Below are positions 46,046 through 56,823 of a stretch of 64,000 nucleotides of DNA, piece by piece. The notes below the pieces were generated by a model. The model was not told where the DNA came from, ran no database searches, and was given only the letters and a program-made list of their open reading frames with translations. The translations under genes were made by a program, and so were the position numbers. Source of the stretch: Tilletia caries (Eukaryota; Basidiomycota; Exobasidiomycetes; Tilletiales; Tilletiaceae); NCBI GenBank assembly GCA_032718865.1, contig JALUTQ010000041.1:434001-498000 (forward strand). The letters run 5' to 3'. The number at the start of each line of letters is the position of its first letter. The stretch's first letter is position 1.

Positions 46046-47632
46046 TCACTGTTCTAGGAGTACCCTTTCCCAAGCTTTCAGACCATCGTCGGCAGCCTCC
46101 GCAGACGCAGACGCACTTCCGTCCTCGACCTTCCGCTTCTTGGTCGCCGGCCCTTCTCCATCTTGTCCATCCTGCCCGCCCTCGGTCTCCGGCTCGTTCA
46201 TCTCCCGAATGGCTCGCTCGAAGACGGACCAGGAGATGCAGTTGCCCTTGACATGCTCGACATCGGAATCCGGACTGGAAGGAGCAGCGTCACCAGCTTG
46301 TTGGAGGTCTGTTGGAGTTGGAGGAGCGTCGAAGAGCTCTTCCTTTTTCTGCCCAGTCGTCCTTTGCGGCTTCAACTGGACGAGTGCGAAGCCAGCGGTC
46401 GGTATGCCATTGGCCCTGCCGTGTTCGTCGGAGGGCAACGACGTGGGCCGCGCTCTGTGCTTCTCGGGCGAGGTCGTGGACGATGGAGCGGACGTAGGTG
46501 CCGCCACCGACTGACATTCTCAGACTGAAGGCAGATGGTTCGCTCACTTCGGCCTCCATCGGTTTCTGTACTTCGTCCTTGGCCTCTTGCTGATCCTCAG
46601 CGGCGGTCTCCGACGTCGCTTCCTCCGCCTTCGCACTGATTTCACCGGCCAACTGTCGTACTTTGCCGACGAGCGCCTTCTCCTCATCGGGAACCTCGTC
46701 GAGAGGCTCTTTCCACGCGTGACTGCCAGAAGGGTGCCAAGCATTCAGCCTGAGATCCTTGATCTCGACCTTGCGCTTCTCGATGGGGCGGGGCAACTCC
46801 TTGCCCTGTCGTGCGTATTCGAATAATCTCATGCCGTCGATGCGGATAGCCGAATAGAGCGGGGGGGAGCTTGAAGGATGCTACCTCTGAACTTCGGCAG
46901 TTGTTCTGCCAGAGTTTGAGCAGTGACATGGCTGTGTGGGGCGCGGTAGAGGATGGGGTCGAGGGCGTCGTAGGATGTTGTGGAAGATCCGAGAAGACCG
47001 ACGGTCAGGTATTCCTGTGAGTTGGTGGAAAATGGTTGAGTATGCGAAGGAAGGCCTCGTCACAGGAGAACCACTCACCTTTGCTCCGTCAAGATATGCC
47101 TGGAGCTTCTTCGTGCCATCGCCAACGCCAATGACTGGAAAAGAGGATCAGAGATCAGACATGTTTTGAAATTCCACTGGATGGACAGCAAGTATGAAAA
47201 GAAGGACTGACCCAAGACTCCACTGGCCAAAGGATCCAATGTACCGCCTTGACCAATCTTGGGAGGCAGGAGTTCGCCCTTCTTGCCTGCATTCCAACCG
47301 CCTTTCCCACCTCTCCCTCGGCCTCTGTTATTGCGCTTTTTCGATATGCGGCTCTCAGGCAGCGAACCGTCTGAATTCATGAACAGGGCCGAGGACGCGA
47401 GGAGAGGCTTGAGCTGTTCGAGCAGGGCCATCGAGGTCGGGCCGCTGGGCTTGTCGATGGCGAACACCCCAGCGAGCGGTCGCCTGGCAGTTGCTGAGGA
47501 CGAAGACGAGGAAGCCATCCTGTTCGATGATGGGGGGCGGTCAGTGGTCGGGGTAGATACACGGACAGCAAGAGACGCGGAGGCAAGGGAAGAACGACGA
47601 CGAGTGAACAGCAGAAGACTCGCTGTCTGCAT
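46046..47632 (-). CDS. TruB/Pus4-type tRNA pseudouridine-55 synthase, two apparent frameshifts
   Basis: The protein is recognised by GVFAIDKPSGPTSM, the catalytic-Asp motif GQGGTLDPLASGVLVIGVGD, then PPLYSAIRIDGMRLFEYARQ, VGGGTYVRSIVHDLA, LRRTRQGQ and CISWSVFERAI. Two introns after DPLASGVL and LDGAK splice in phase. The frame breaks at a run of seven C (minus strand, 46861-46867), where QAPP must continue into LYSAIR in another frame. It returns to the first frame near 46390-46420, after RTRQGQW. Read straight through, the protein would stop soon after QAPP. Either both are assembly errors or the gene is damaged. Two ATGs are plausible: 47632 adds an Arg/Ser/Leu-rich mitochondrial-like presequence (MQTASLLLFTRRRSSLASAS), while 47518 (MASSSSSS) lacks it. 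Yeast Pus4 acts on both cytosolic and mitochondrial tRNAs. Confidence 0.8.
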
Positions 47633-47908
47633 CAATCACCGGATTCCCAAGTTCGAACCCAGGCGCAGAGGACGAGGTCGTGATCAGGAATTCAGTATTC
47701 AGTATTCAGTCAGGAATTGGGGGCCAGCTCCGGGCAAAACTAGAAATGTCTACGGGCAAAACTTTTTGATACGGGCAAAACTTTTTGCTACGGGCAAAAC
47801 GCCGACGACACGCGACGCCTGTCGCTTTTGGTGACCTCCTTCCTGCTTCTTTTTTTCTTTTTTTCTGTCTGTCTACCACATCTTCTTCATCTTCCATCAG
47901 TCTTCGAC

Positions 47909-49771
47909 ATGCTGCTTCCGCCCCCCAACGACGAATCGTTCGACACAAAACAAGAAGGGGTGGCCTACCTCCAGACTTGGGCGCAGATGGAAGGCTATGC
48001 AGTGACGACGTACGCATCAAGCAAAGGCATTTATCTCTACATGGGCTGTCACAAGCAGGGCGGCTACAAGAACTCCCATGATCTGACTGATCAGACCCGA
48101 AAGCGCAAAACGTCCAGTGCCAAATCCGGATGTCCGTTTCGTGTTCGTCTCAAGGTCAATCACGAGGGGAAATGGGTTACAGCGGTAACGAACGCGTCTC
48201 ACAACCATCTTGCTTCCACCAGTCCCTTGGCCCATGCCATCCAGCGTCGCATCGATGTCGCAACAAAATATCAGATCATCGAACTCGCTCGCCATGGAAC
48301 ACGACCTTCCCGAATCGTTTCCATGCTGGTTCAACGTCCCATTCCGCTTGTGGTCACCAGCAAGGACATCTCCAACCTTTTGCAGCGGCATCGACGCGAA
48401 GTTCTGCACGGACGAGCCCCAGCCGAAGCCCTGCTGGAATGGCTCAAGGAACAGGAATGGCCTCACATCACGAAGACCGCTACGGTAAATGCGGGTGTTG
48501 AGCGGCTCGAAGGACTTTTTCTTTGCCCATCCGCATGGTCTCGGGCTTTTTGCGTCGTTTCGGGTCGGTAATTCTTATCGATGCAACATACAGCACGAAT
48601 CAGCATCGGCTCCCCCCTCCTTCACATGGTCGGAATGACCAGTTCCAACCGCTCTTTCACTGTCGCTCTCGCGTTTCTGCCGGACGAAACCACCATGACC
48701 TATTCCTGGGCTCTTTCTGCCCTTCGTCAGCTCGCTCCGGACTGGAATCCAGACGTAGTCGTCACAGATGACGATGCTGCCCTCGGTGCTGCGCTTTTTC
48801 AACACCCTGGAATCATCTTACGCCCACATACATTGTCAGTGGCACGTCCGGCAGAACGTCGAGAAGCAGGCGCGACCTCGGCTCCTCGACCAGGAATCCT
48901 TCCATCAATTTATGTCCGACTTCGACGAATTACGCGACTCTACGACGCCGGAGGGTCTTACAGAAGCAAGAGATCAGCTCGAGGCGCGATGGGGAGATGT
49001 CCGTCAAGACTTGGTCGATTATGTGGACGCTAAACTATCGTCGGAGCATCTCTGGGTTTCATTTTACATCAACAGGCACCCTCACATGGGCTCGCGTACA
49101 ACTTCCCGTGCAGAAGGCTGCCACGCAACCCTCAAGCAATACCTCCATTCCCGTCACGGAAACCTTTTTCAGCGTCACGCAGGCCTTGAAAAAAAATCAC
49201 TTTGTGGTACAACACACACAGATTGAAAGCGACATTGCAAACGATCACAACAAAGTCCCCATCAATATTCTAGGGGATCGATTTTTACGTCGAGGTCGCC
49301 AATACCGTCTCCAGATATGCGCTTCGGCTCATCCAGGCGCAGGACGAAATGGGACGGCAGACTGTGGAAGCAGCACGGAGATCAAATGAGACCGGGGTGA
49401 TTACATGCACCTGCATTATCACGGTCACCATGGGTCTTCCTTGCTCGCACACCCTCTGTCAACTACGCGCGAGCAGTCAGTCGATTCCGCTCTCCAGCAT
49501 ACATCCTCAGTGGCGCACGGATGAGGGCCTCCAGGATGTCCGTTTCCCTCGTCTTTTGGACCCTCTAAACCCGGAGCAGCGCAAGGTCGCTGCCGCCACC
49601 AAGGCAACCGGCCGTCTTCTCACGGCGGCAGAATTGGCAAAGGCTAAAGCGAGGAAGCAGACAAGGCATTGTAGCAACTGCATGCAAGCCGGGCATAATT
49701 GCAGCCGCTGTCCACAGCCTTGCGGCCGATGCAAGTCCGTCGAACACAAGGTCAACTCATGTCTTTTATGA
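47909..49771 (+). pseudogene. MULE transposase, frameshifted
   Basis: The parts are in order. A FAR1-like N-terminal zinc-binding domain (SGCPFRVRLKVNHEGKW, then NASHNHLA) comes first. The MULE DDE domain follows, with VILIDATYSTNQHR, DVVVTDDDAALGAALFQHPG and TTSRAEGCHATLKQYL supplying the acidic triad. A SWIM zinc finger (ITCTCIITVTMGLPCSHTL) comes next. Last are Cys-rich knuckles (RHCSNCMQAGHNCSRCPQPC, then CGRCKSVEHKVNSC). At least four frame changes, near 48530, 48600, 48830 and 49180-49390, break the frame, so no full transposase can be made. The motifs themselves are still well kept, so the decay is recent. Confidence 0.9.
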
Positions 49772-49815
49772 TGACATATGAGCGTTGCGGCTTGTCTTCG
49801 GTCTCAACTCTCATA

Positions 49816-51383
49816 CAGTGACTTCCAAAACTGTCCATTCAAAATCTCATTTACCTGTTTCCCCGTCCAACCCCCCTCTCTCACTAAGGAACGATTTCCA
49901 AAACCGCATGATCACGCATAGGAGGGTCTCAGAAGTAACCTGGCTGACGCAATATGCAGAGTAATGAGATTGAGTGGTGGTAGAGGCTTGGAAGCATTTG
50001 GACAGTTATGGCGCAAAAGCAGCAATTCTGCTTCAGTATCGTGTGGGACCACCTCTGGCCCTTATAACCGCTCGAATCCTGTCCGGCATAGAAGCATACA
50101 GCTTCTCGATGTATTCCTGGGGGATCAGCGCCCACTGCTCGAGGATACGATCGCGCAACTGGTCCAGATTTGCCGCGGGAGTACGATATCCCTTCAATTG
50201 CTCCTTGAGACGACGCCAGAGGTGCTCGATTGGATTAAGGTCCGGACTCTGAGCGGGCCAGTCGAGTACTGAGATTTCGAGATGAGCGAGCCACGCCTTT
50301 GTGTGCCGGGATTTGTGCTTTGGGTCGTTGTCGTGCTGGAAAATGTATTGCTGCTGAGGAACGGCTTGAGGGAGGAGGTCGAGAGCATCAAGGATTGGCA
50401 AAAGGCGGTCCTGGAGGATGTCGGTGTACTTCTTGGAGTCCATGATGCCTTGTATGAAGGCCATACCTCCCACAGAGGAGGAGGTAATGCACCCCCACAC
50501 CATGACTCCCCCTCCTCCAAACTTGTAGGTCGGCGTGACTTCCCTTTCGGTCAACGGTGACCCCTTCACGGCCCAGACCCACTTTCGACCGTCCGAACCA
50601 AAGCGATTGATCTTGGTCTCGTCCGAGAATACGACCTTGTTCCAGTCGCTTGCCGTCCAGTTCCGATGTGCACGTGCCCACTCGAGACGGGCGCGCTAGT
50701 GCGCTTTGGTGAGCGCGGACTTCTTCTTCGTGACTCGGGCCCTCAAGCCAGAAGCTTTGAGAGCCCTCCGGACTGTCGTGACCGAGCATCGAGCGTTTCC
50801 GTTGCGAAGTAACTCGCGGTGGACGGAGGCAGCCGTTTGATGGCGACCGGTGAGGATGGAGCGCACGATCTGACGTCGATCGTGCTCGGTGAGCTTGCGA
50901 GGGCGGCCGGGGCGTGCCTGGACACTCAGGTTGTTGAGTCGTAAGCGCAGGTTGCCGACCCAAGACTTGCTGACGCCTCGATCTGCGGAGATTTGGCGCA
51001 CGGAGAGACCTGCCTCAAGGTCGGACTTGACGCGTTGCGTGCGAGGGGAATTGGAAATGAAGAGAGGAGCTGCAAGAGGCTGTGTGGGCTCTAGAGACAT
51101 CAAAGAAGAGCGTTCAGCGGATGGATGGGTGAAAGAAGTGAGCAAAGGTAGAAAACTCAAGCACGAAGAAGCTGTGCAAATAAAGCGTCAGTACTGTCCA
51201 TTTATGTTGTGGCACTTCTTGAGTGGATGTCTGCAAGTAGCGGTGAGCGGATCGTTGTAGAAGATTCTGGAAGGTTCTCTGAGCTCATCTCGGATGGTTT
51301 TGTCAACTTCTGAGGGTTTCAACGAAGTGTGGCATGCCTTTCTCAATTTTGGAGCAACTACTGGACAGTTTTGGAAGTCACTG
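49816..51383 (-). mobile_element. Tc1/mariner element nested in the MULE (1568 bp)
   Basis: Both ends begin with an identical 21-base inverted repeat starting CAGTGACTTCCAAAACTG. The element is flanked by the TA duplication at 49814-49815 and 51384-51385, as expected for Tc1/mariner. It carries one transposase frame on the minus strand. It inserted in the short 3' region of the MULE, downstream of the MULE transposase stop codon. It is therefore younger than the MULE insertion. Confidence 0.93.
50033..51101 (-). pseudogene. Tc1/mariner transposase with one in-frame stop
   Basis: From the ATG at 51101 (MSLEPTQPLAAPLFISN) the protein has an N-terminal paired-type helix-turn-helix (AGLSVRQISADRGVSKSWVG, then ARPGRPRKLTEHDRR). 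A second helix-turn-helix with VRRALKASGLRARV follows. The catalytic DDE domain has VVFSDETKINRFG, IFQHDNDPKHKS and SPDLNPIEHLWRR. The last Asp and the Glu are separated by 34 residues (DD34E). A single TAG at 50696-50698, after KKKSALTKAH, interrupts an otherwise continuous frame of about 355 codons that ends at 50033. One nonsense change separates it from an uninterrupted frame, so it inserted recently. Confidence 0.9.
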
Positions 51384-51789
51384 TATGTATGCATTACCTT
51401 TCTTTCTCATGACATGAATCTCTGCATTATCCAGTATCCTTTTCTCATATGTGCTGCCTTCCTGTGCTGCTCAAAAGAGCTCGACGTGTTCTGCTCGTCC
51501 AACTCTTTCACCACCACCTTCCCATCTTCCACACCACCTCGGCGCTTTGGAGTTTTGTCCCTAGCAAAAAGTTTTGCCCCGAGCCGATTCTAGTTTTGCC
51601 CGGAGCTGGCCCCCAGGAATTGAGGCAAGTTGGAAGAAACGGAGGAGAAGGCTGACTCAGCAGATCGGGGGCACGGCGAGTCAGTCTGCACTCTGCAGTC
51701 AGCATGCTCATCCGCGGCGAGGGCGAGGTCGAGGTCGAGGTCGAGGGCGAGCTGGACAGCATCAAGGAGTAATATATAGTAAGGACGCG

Positions 51790-53650
51790 ATGGCGACGGG
51801 AGGCTCGAGTTCTGGCAGCACGCCGCGCTCTACCGCAATGGACACTCTGCCGCCGCACCACCTCGCCCGCCTCTTGACTGATGCCCACTGCCATCCCACT
51901 GACGATCCCAGGCTGCGGACAGCAACAGCATCGGTCGAGGATGTGTACCATGCCCTGCGCGCACACCCGCTCAGCAACGTCTGCATCATGTCCAGCAGCG
52001 TCGACGACCAGCAGCTCGTCAGGGCGATTGCAAGAAGAACGCAGCAAGACGCGGAGCAGGAGACGGAGAAGGAGAAGGCGAAGGCGAACATCGTGCCCGC
52101 CTTTGGCCATCATCCCTGGTTCATACACCAGATCAGTCTCGAAGACCCGCCGCTGCCCAAGAAGGAGCACTATCTCAACCTCTTCTCAAAGTCGGGCGAC
52201 GATGAAGACCAGCATCACCACACCTCCTTGGCCAACGTGCGCTCCAATTCGAACGGACACGAGCAGCAACAGCAACAGAAATCGGAGCCAGCTTCCTCAG
52301 ATACACCGCGTTCGAAAGAACTGCTCGAGCTCATAGAGTACCTGCCCGAGCCTGTTTCTCTCGCCGACGTCCTCAAGACTCTTCGCGCCGATCTCGAGTC
52401 CTTCCCAAACGCGATGCTCGGCGAAGTCGGACTCGACCGATCCTTTCGCCTACCCTGGCCTCCCCGGGCACGCGCAGCCCGAGCCGCCGCCGCCGCTGGG
52501 ACAGCAAATGGAAAAACCATCGAATCCGGTTGGCGCGCGTCCAAACTGGCCTGGACGCTTTCCTCCTTCACCACACCGCTCTCCCACCAGCTCGCCGTGC
52601 TTCAGGCCCAGGTCTGCCTCGCTATTGATTTGAGGAGGTCTGTCAGTTTTCACAGTGTCAAGGCGCATGGTGCTACCTCCGACTTCTTCATGCACATGAC
52701 CAGAATACGTCCCCGAGGCTGGGGCGTTGGCTTCTCTGATATCAGTGAGCTTTTCTGCTTTCTGCTCGCGCTACCCTGTTTCAACCCTCATTGACCCCGT
52801 CCTCTGGCCCTCTTGCAGATATTGACCTTCACTCATGCACGATCTCCGCGCCCGGCATTATTCAAACACAAAAGACGCACCAGAACGTCTTTGTCTCCTT
52901 CAGCACGTGAGTAATCTATCAAAATCGCTGCCAGTGAGTCAAAAGTGGCTGATCCGGTTATGGATGCTTTGCAGTACCATCAATACCCGGCAAAAAGCAT
53001 TGGAGGAGCAAATTCGAGCATGCGACCCCAGTCGTCTACTCTCTGAATCTGACTTCAACTCGGCATTACCATACCGCTTTCCTGCCTCTGCAACAACTCA
53101 AGACGAACATGGACATGCTTGCTCGCACGGCGACGAAGCGGAAAACGAGCAACAAGACAACGGCTCTCCCGGCGCCGAAGATGATGCCAAATTCCTGGAT
53201 GTCCCGCTGGCCAGAAGGACTTGGGCCATCGTGCAGTTCATGGCCGACGTACTCGATGTCACGAAGGGAGTCGGTGCTGAGAGCGGGACCCACTACGGCA
53301 AGTTGGGCAAAGAGAAGAAGCGGAAAAAAGCTGCGGCCGCCAATCAGGGCAAACTCTCCAGCTCAGACGAGCAGGACGAGAAGGACCATGTGGACTCGGC
53401 GGATGACGAAGAGGTAGAAGGAGGTGCAGTAGGGTCTGCCGATCGGACGGGCGAGCGGGAGAAGGAGGCTCAAGCGGAGAGACAGGAAGCACTCGCCCAT
53501 CTTCTTGCGAACAACTGGACCCGCTTCCTCGCCAATCACAGCTCCACAAACGGCAACGGGGACGATGTCGACGATGACGAGACGGACTCGGACGATGAGT
53601 GGGACCCGGAGGCGAGACAGGCTGCCCTCAGGCAACAACAACAATCGTAA
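51790..53650 (+). CDS. TatD-family metal-dependent nuclease/hydrolase (Scn1-like)
   Basis: Exons 51790-52744, 52819-52906 and 52975-53650 give 572 residues. TatD metal ligands are visible: HxH in LLTDAHCHPTDDP, Glu in AMLGEVGLDRSF, His in SVSFHSVKAHG, another His in IDLHSCTIS, and Asp in RLLSESDFN. The protein is longer than bacterial TatD (about 260 residues) because of low-complexity inserts (GHEQQQQQKSEPASSDTPRS) and a long acidic tail after WAIVQFMADVLDV, as in fungal Scn1-type members. TatD proteins are 3'-5' exonucleases linked to DNA repair and apoptotic-type DNA breakdown. The fission yeast relative Scn1 interacts with Cut9. The start MATGGSSSGS was preferred over ATG 51838, though both precede the metal site. 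Its promoter is cut by the MULE. Confidence 0.87.
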
Positions 53651-53850
53651 AACAAGCATGCCTAATCAAATATTTATCCACGCATACATCTCACTACTAC
53701 TGCTTCAAGCTCGGTCTCTTCGATCGAGCATCTGCTTTCCTCCTTACCCGAACCCGTACGTTCATCCTAGAACATCCGTCCACTGCAACGCATATCATAC
53801 ACCTTCGAGCCCAACTGCAACTGCTGCTCATCAACCTGCAATTCCTTCAG

Positions 53851-54374
53851 CCTCTTAAAAACGTGTCTGTCACATCTCTTGGCTCGCTCTCCGAATTCCA
53901 GAGTGCCATCAAGGACAACAAGGTCGTCAGTGAGTGATGCCTTCCTTGCCTCATCGCTTGTTCACTGTAAGCTGATCAGTGCGCCGTGCATATGTCTCCT
54001 TCGAACCCAGTCATCTAGTGCTGGGCCGAGTGGAGCGTTCCCTGCCGGGCAATCACGCCCATCTACGAGCAGCTGGCTGAGCAACACGGCGAGAAGGTCA
54101 AGTTCTTCAAGGTCGATGCCGACTCCGCCGAAGAGGTCACCCAGGAGCTCCACATCAGGACCCTGCCAGCGTTTGTGCTCTTCGTCAACGGCGAGAGGGC
54201 GGACGAGATCGTTGGTACCAACCCGTCAGATCTCCAGGTGAGTCGATCATGTTGAAGTTCTCGGAGGGTGAGGGGGGGTTGTTCAGGCGTGCGATGTGGA
54301 AACACTTCTCATACAGCGTTGTTTTCTTCCCTTTTCCTCAGCTTCTTGTGTCTCAAGCCGTCGAGTCCGCTTAA
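53851..54374 (+). pseudogene. Thioredoxin pseudogene
   Basis: Exons 53851-53929, 54011-54237 and 54342-54374 splice in phase and read NVSVTSLGSLSEFQSAIKDN, KVVII, a TAG stop at 54016-54018, CWAEWSVPCRAITPIYEQLA, VKFFKVDADSAEEVTQELHI and RTLPAFVLFVNGERADEIVG, ending LLVSQAVESA. This is a whole thioredoxin fold. Two lesions sit at the active site: a stop codon where the family has Asp (V-D-F/C-W), and SVPC in place of CGPC, so the attacking Cys is Ser. No ATG lies in frame close upstream, and CAG at 53848-53850 looks like an acceptor without an identifiable first exon. Splice sites and the rest of the frame are intact, so inactivation is recent or the base calls at the active site need checking. 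Confidence 0.8.
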
Positions 54375-54886
54375 GACGCGTCGCCCAGTCCAAGGCACGC
54401 GTCCACCAAGAGAAGGCAAACCACATCTCAGATGCGTCTTTCATGCGTACGGTGGACAATCAGATCGGCATCCTTGCCCTAACGAAATCAAGTCTGTTCT
54501 CTGCGAATTTCCCGTTGCAGGCTGGCCCTCGATTCTATCTGTGCTTTCGGATCACTGCCAGCACCTCGGAGAAAGTCCAGGAAGCCACGATCCAACCACG
54601 CCGCGAACCAATTCGACGGTGTTGCGGAGAGGTGGAAGCGCTCACTCCGACTCCCGAGAGGACATCACAGAACAGGCGAGAGCGGCATGGATTCAACACG
54701 CTGTATTTCTGGAAATGCATCACAAAATGATTTACAGCACAGCTGCAATGAATACCACGACTCGCGGCCTTTGTGAGGGAAACTTTTTTCGGCAAAGGAT
54801 CCTTTTTCATGGGAGCAGAGACGATCTTGGAGAAGGGAGTGGGAAGCGATGCCTTCAGAGGTACCGGAGAGAAGGCGAGTGGCGTA
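54375..54886. other. Convergent spacer
   Basis: A 512-bp spacer lies between the thioredoxin relic and the F-box-like gene. Short frames only, with no recognisable domain. Confidence 0.5.
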
Positions 54887-56823
54887 TCACCTGGTCCGGG
54901 GGGAAGCCGCATCGCCATTGTGATCCAGAACTGTGAACGGTGCCCAGCAACCAGCCCAGCCGATCCGGTCCTTCTCGTGCCAGATTCCATCCTTGGAGAC
55001 CTGGGTGAGCACCGTGCGCTTAGGTACCGCTTGCAGTCGACCCATTTTGCCACTTCCTGCCGCCGCAGCTGCGGCCACGCCTTGCTCTTCTGGCTTGTCG
55101 GCCACGAAGCGGTAATACTTAGTTGCTAGCATTCTTGGCCGCCAGCACAGGAGCTCGAACCGGATTGGAAAGACGTGTTTGGCGAGTAGCGCAGCTGGGA
55201 TGGGTTCTGCTTCCACTGGCCATTGGGCGTTAGCATTCATGTACAGAATGCGGAGCGAGGTAGCCGAAGTGAGTTGACAAAAGAAATCATTGAAGATCCG
55301 AGTGTCGACCACTGCGAGAGGGACCTGAAAGTGAAGCTCCGTCAGAGCAGGCAGCAAGTCGTTTGCGAACAGCTGACGGGACTTTGAGAGTAGGGTGGAA
55401 CAGGCGTTCTGGTCGGGCATGACCCAAAGGTATGTCAGATCCTCGAAGTTCTCGGGTCGAATCCCGTCCCACTCCTGGAAACCGAGGTCGACAAAGCGAG
55501 TGTCGTCGCTGTTGGAGCAGCTCGCGGGAGTAGAAGTTAGGAGGGTCACCTGAGCTCGCAACGGTCGGGCACCGCTCTTGATGAGAATGCTTAGCTCGTC
55601 GGAAGTGGTGTTTCCTCCACCAGGGAGATGCTTGTACATCTTGGCATCGACCGAGAGGAGCCCACGAAGCGATGAAGGGTTTTTCTCATGCCGCATCATC
55701 CAGAACTGCCTGATTCCAGGATGTCGTCGCAAAAATTCCAACGTAATTTCATCCGAAGGAGAGATGCCGTAGCCGAGCTGAAGAGTGTGCAGAGCTGGGA
55801 AGCTTTGGTCCAGAACAAGAGGCCAAGGCTCAGACCCAAGAGCTTCCAGGTTGAGTTCCTGTAGACCGGTCTGACGATGCAGGAAAGCGTGGAGGATGGA
55901 GTTGTCCAGAGGTTCACCGTCGCCACTTCCATATGCCGTGAACGTGAATTTTTTGAGGGAAGTGAAGGAGCTGTGCCAAAGCATGTAGGCTGCTGTATCG
56001 CCTGGGAAAAAACTCAGGCTGAGTTCGTGCAAAGATTGATGCGCAGCAGTAGTCCAAAACGCCTGCCTGGCCGTCCTACCGGATTTGCCGATGTTTCTGG
56101 GGTGCATCAAGCCTTGATATTCCAGGACGCGCAGAGTCGCAGCAGAAACTGCTCCCTTGAGCAGCAGCGTGAGGGCGGTCCAGCAGCCTGGCGAAGAGTT
56201 TAGCTCGCCCAGCCGTAGTGCAGTGATGCGTTTCATGAACCTTGGGTGTGGCTGCAGAACCCGTAGAAGTTTCTCGCTATCTTCAGTGTCGATGAGGATG
56301 TCAAGTAGAGGACCTGGCGCATAAGGAGGCAGGCGAGCCGCGAGCAGAGAGAACAGCGACTCGACCTTGGTCCAGAACGATGGTGGGCGTTGGTGAAAAA
56401 CATGGCCCATAAGGAACCAATCTTCGCAGTTGGCGATACGCAGGCAGCGAATGTGACTGAGTAAATTGCTGTTCGCTTGTACCAGCTTGAGCTTGCCTTC
56501 AAAGGTGTCGAAATCGAACTCGAAGTGTCGGATCCACACTTGAAGCGCAAGTGTTCGGAGCTGCTTGCAGACGGCAGCAACAGCGAGCAAGTCGATACGA
56601 TCTTGATGCAGGTGTTCGAGAAGCGTGAGAATGAGCTCGGGTGTCTCGAAGAAGCTAGCGACGGCGGAACGAGCCGGGGGCGAGACGCGGTCCGTAGCTC
56701 TTGCCACTGTGACCGTCGCGGGGGGCGTGTCTTGAAGATCGTCGGCTGAAAAGAGGAGCCATACTGTTCAGCATGGCCGCATGGTTCTGAAAAACGAACG
56801 CGTGTGCTTGAGACTTACCCATT
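54887..56823 (-). CDS. F-box-like leucine-rich protein
   Basis: The protein has 620 residues. The first coding exon is only four bases, ATGG at 56823-56820. A 74-base intron with GTAAGT donor and TTTTCAG acceptor follows, then exon 56745-54887. Joining gives MADDLQDTPPATVTVARATD. This structure was chosen because the long exon has no ATG near its start. An F-box-like helix set is at FFETPELILTLLEHLHQDRI and DLLAVAAVCKQLRTLALQVW. The body is a series of irregular leucine-rich repeats (ATLRVLEYQGL, SLHELSLSFFPG, GLQELNLEALG, ALHTLQLGYG, ALTELHFQVPL). F-box proteins recruit targets to SCF ubiquitin ligases, and basidiomycetes have large, fast-evolving families of them. The target is unknown. Confidence 0.8.

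Larger units (their letters stand above)
47720..51613 (+). mobile_element. Mutator-like element (MULE), complete, with nested insertion
   Basis: Both ends carry an inverted repeat starting GGGGCCAGCTCCGGGCAAAA. It is perfect for 26 bases and imperfect for about 60. The element is flanked by the 9-bp direct duplication CAGGAATTG at 47711-47719 and 51614-51622, the size typical of MULEs. The left end has three tandem copies of CGGGCAAAACTTTTTG-type units, mirrored in part at the right end. The interior encodes a degraded MULE transposase (47909-49771). A complete Tc1/mariner element occupies 49816-51383. Without that nested element and one copy of its TA, the MULE would be about 2.3 kb. It sits 87 bases upstream of the Pus4-like start and about 170 bases upstream of the TatD start, inside their shared promoter. 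Confidence 0.92.

Noticed and set aside
47640..47670. A tRNA-like GTTCGAACCC box
   Set aside because: No acceptor stem, anticodon arm or matching A box can be folded around it.
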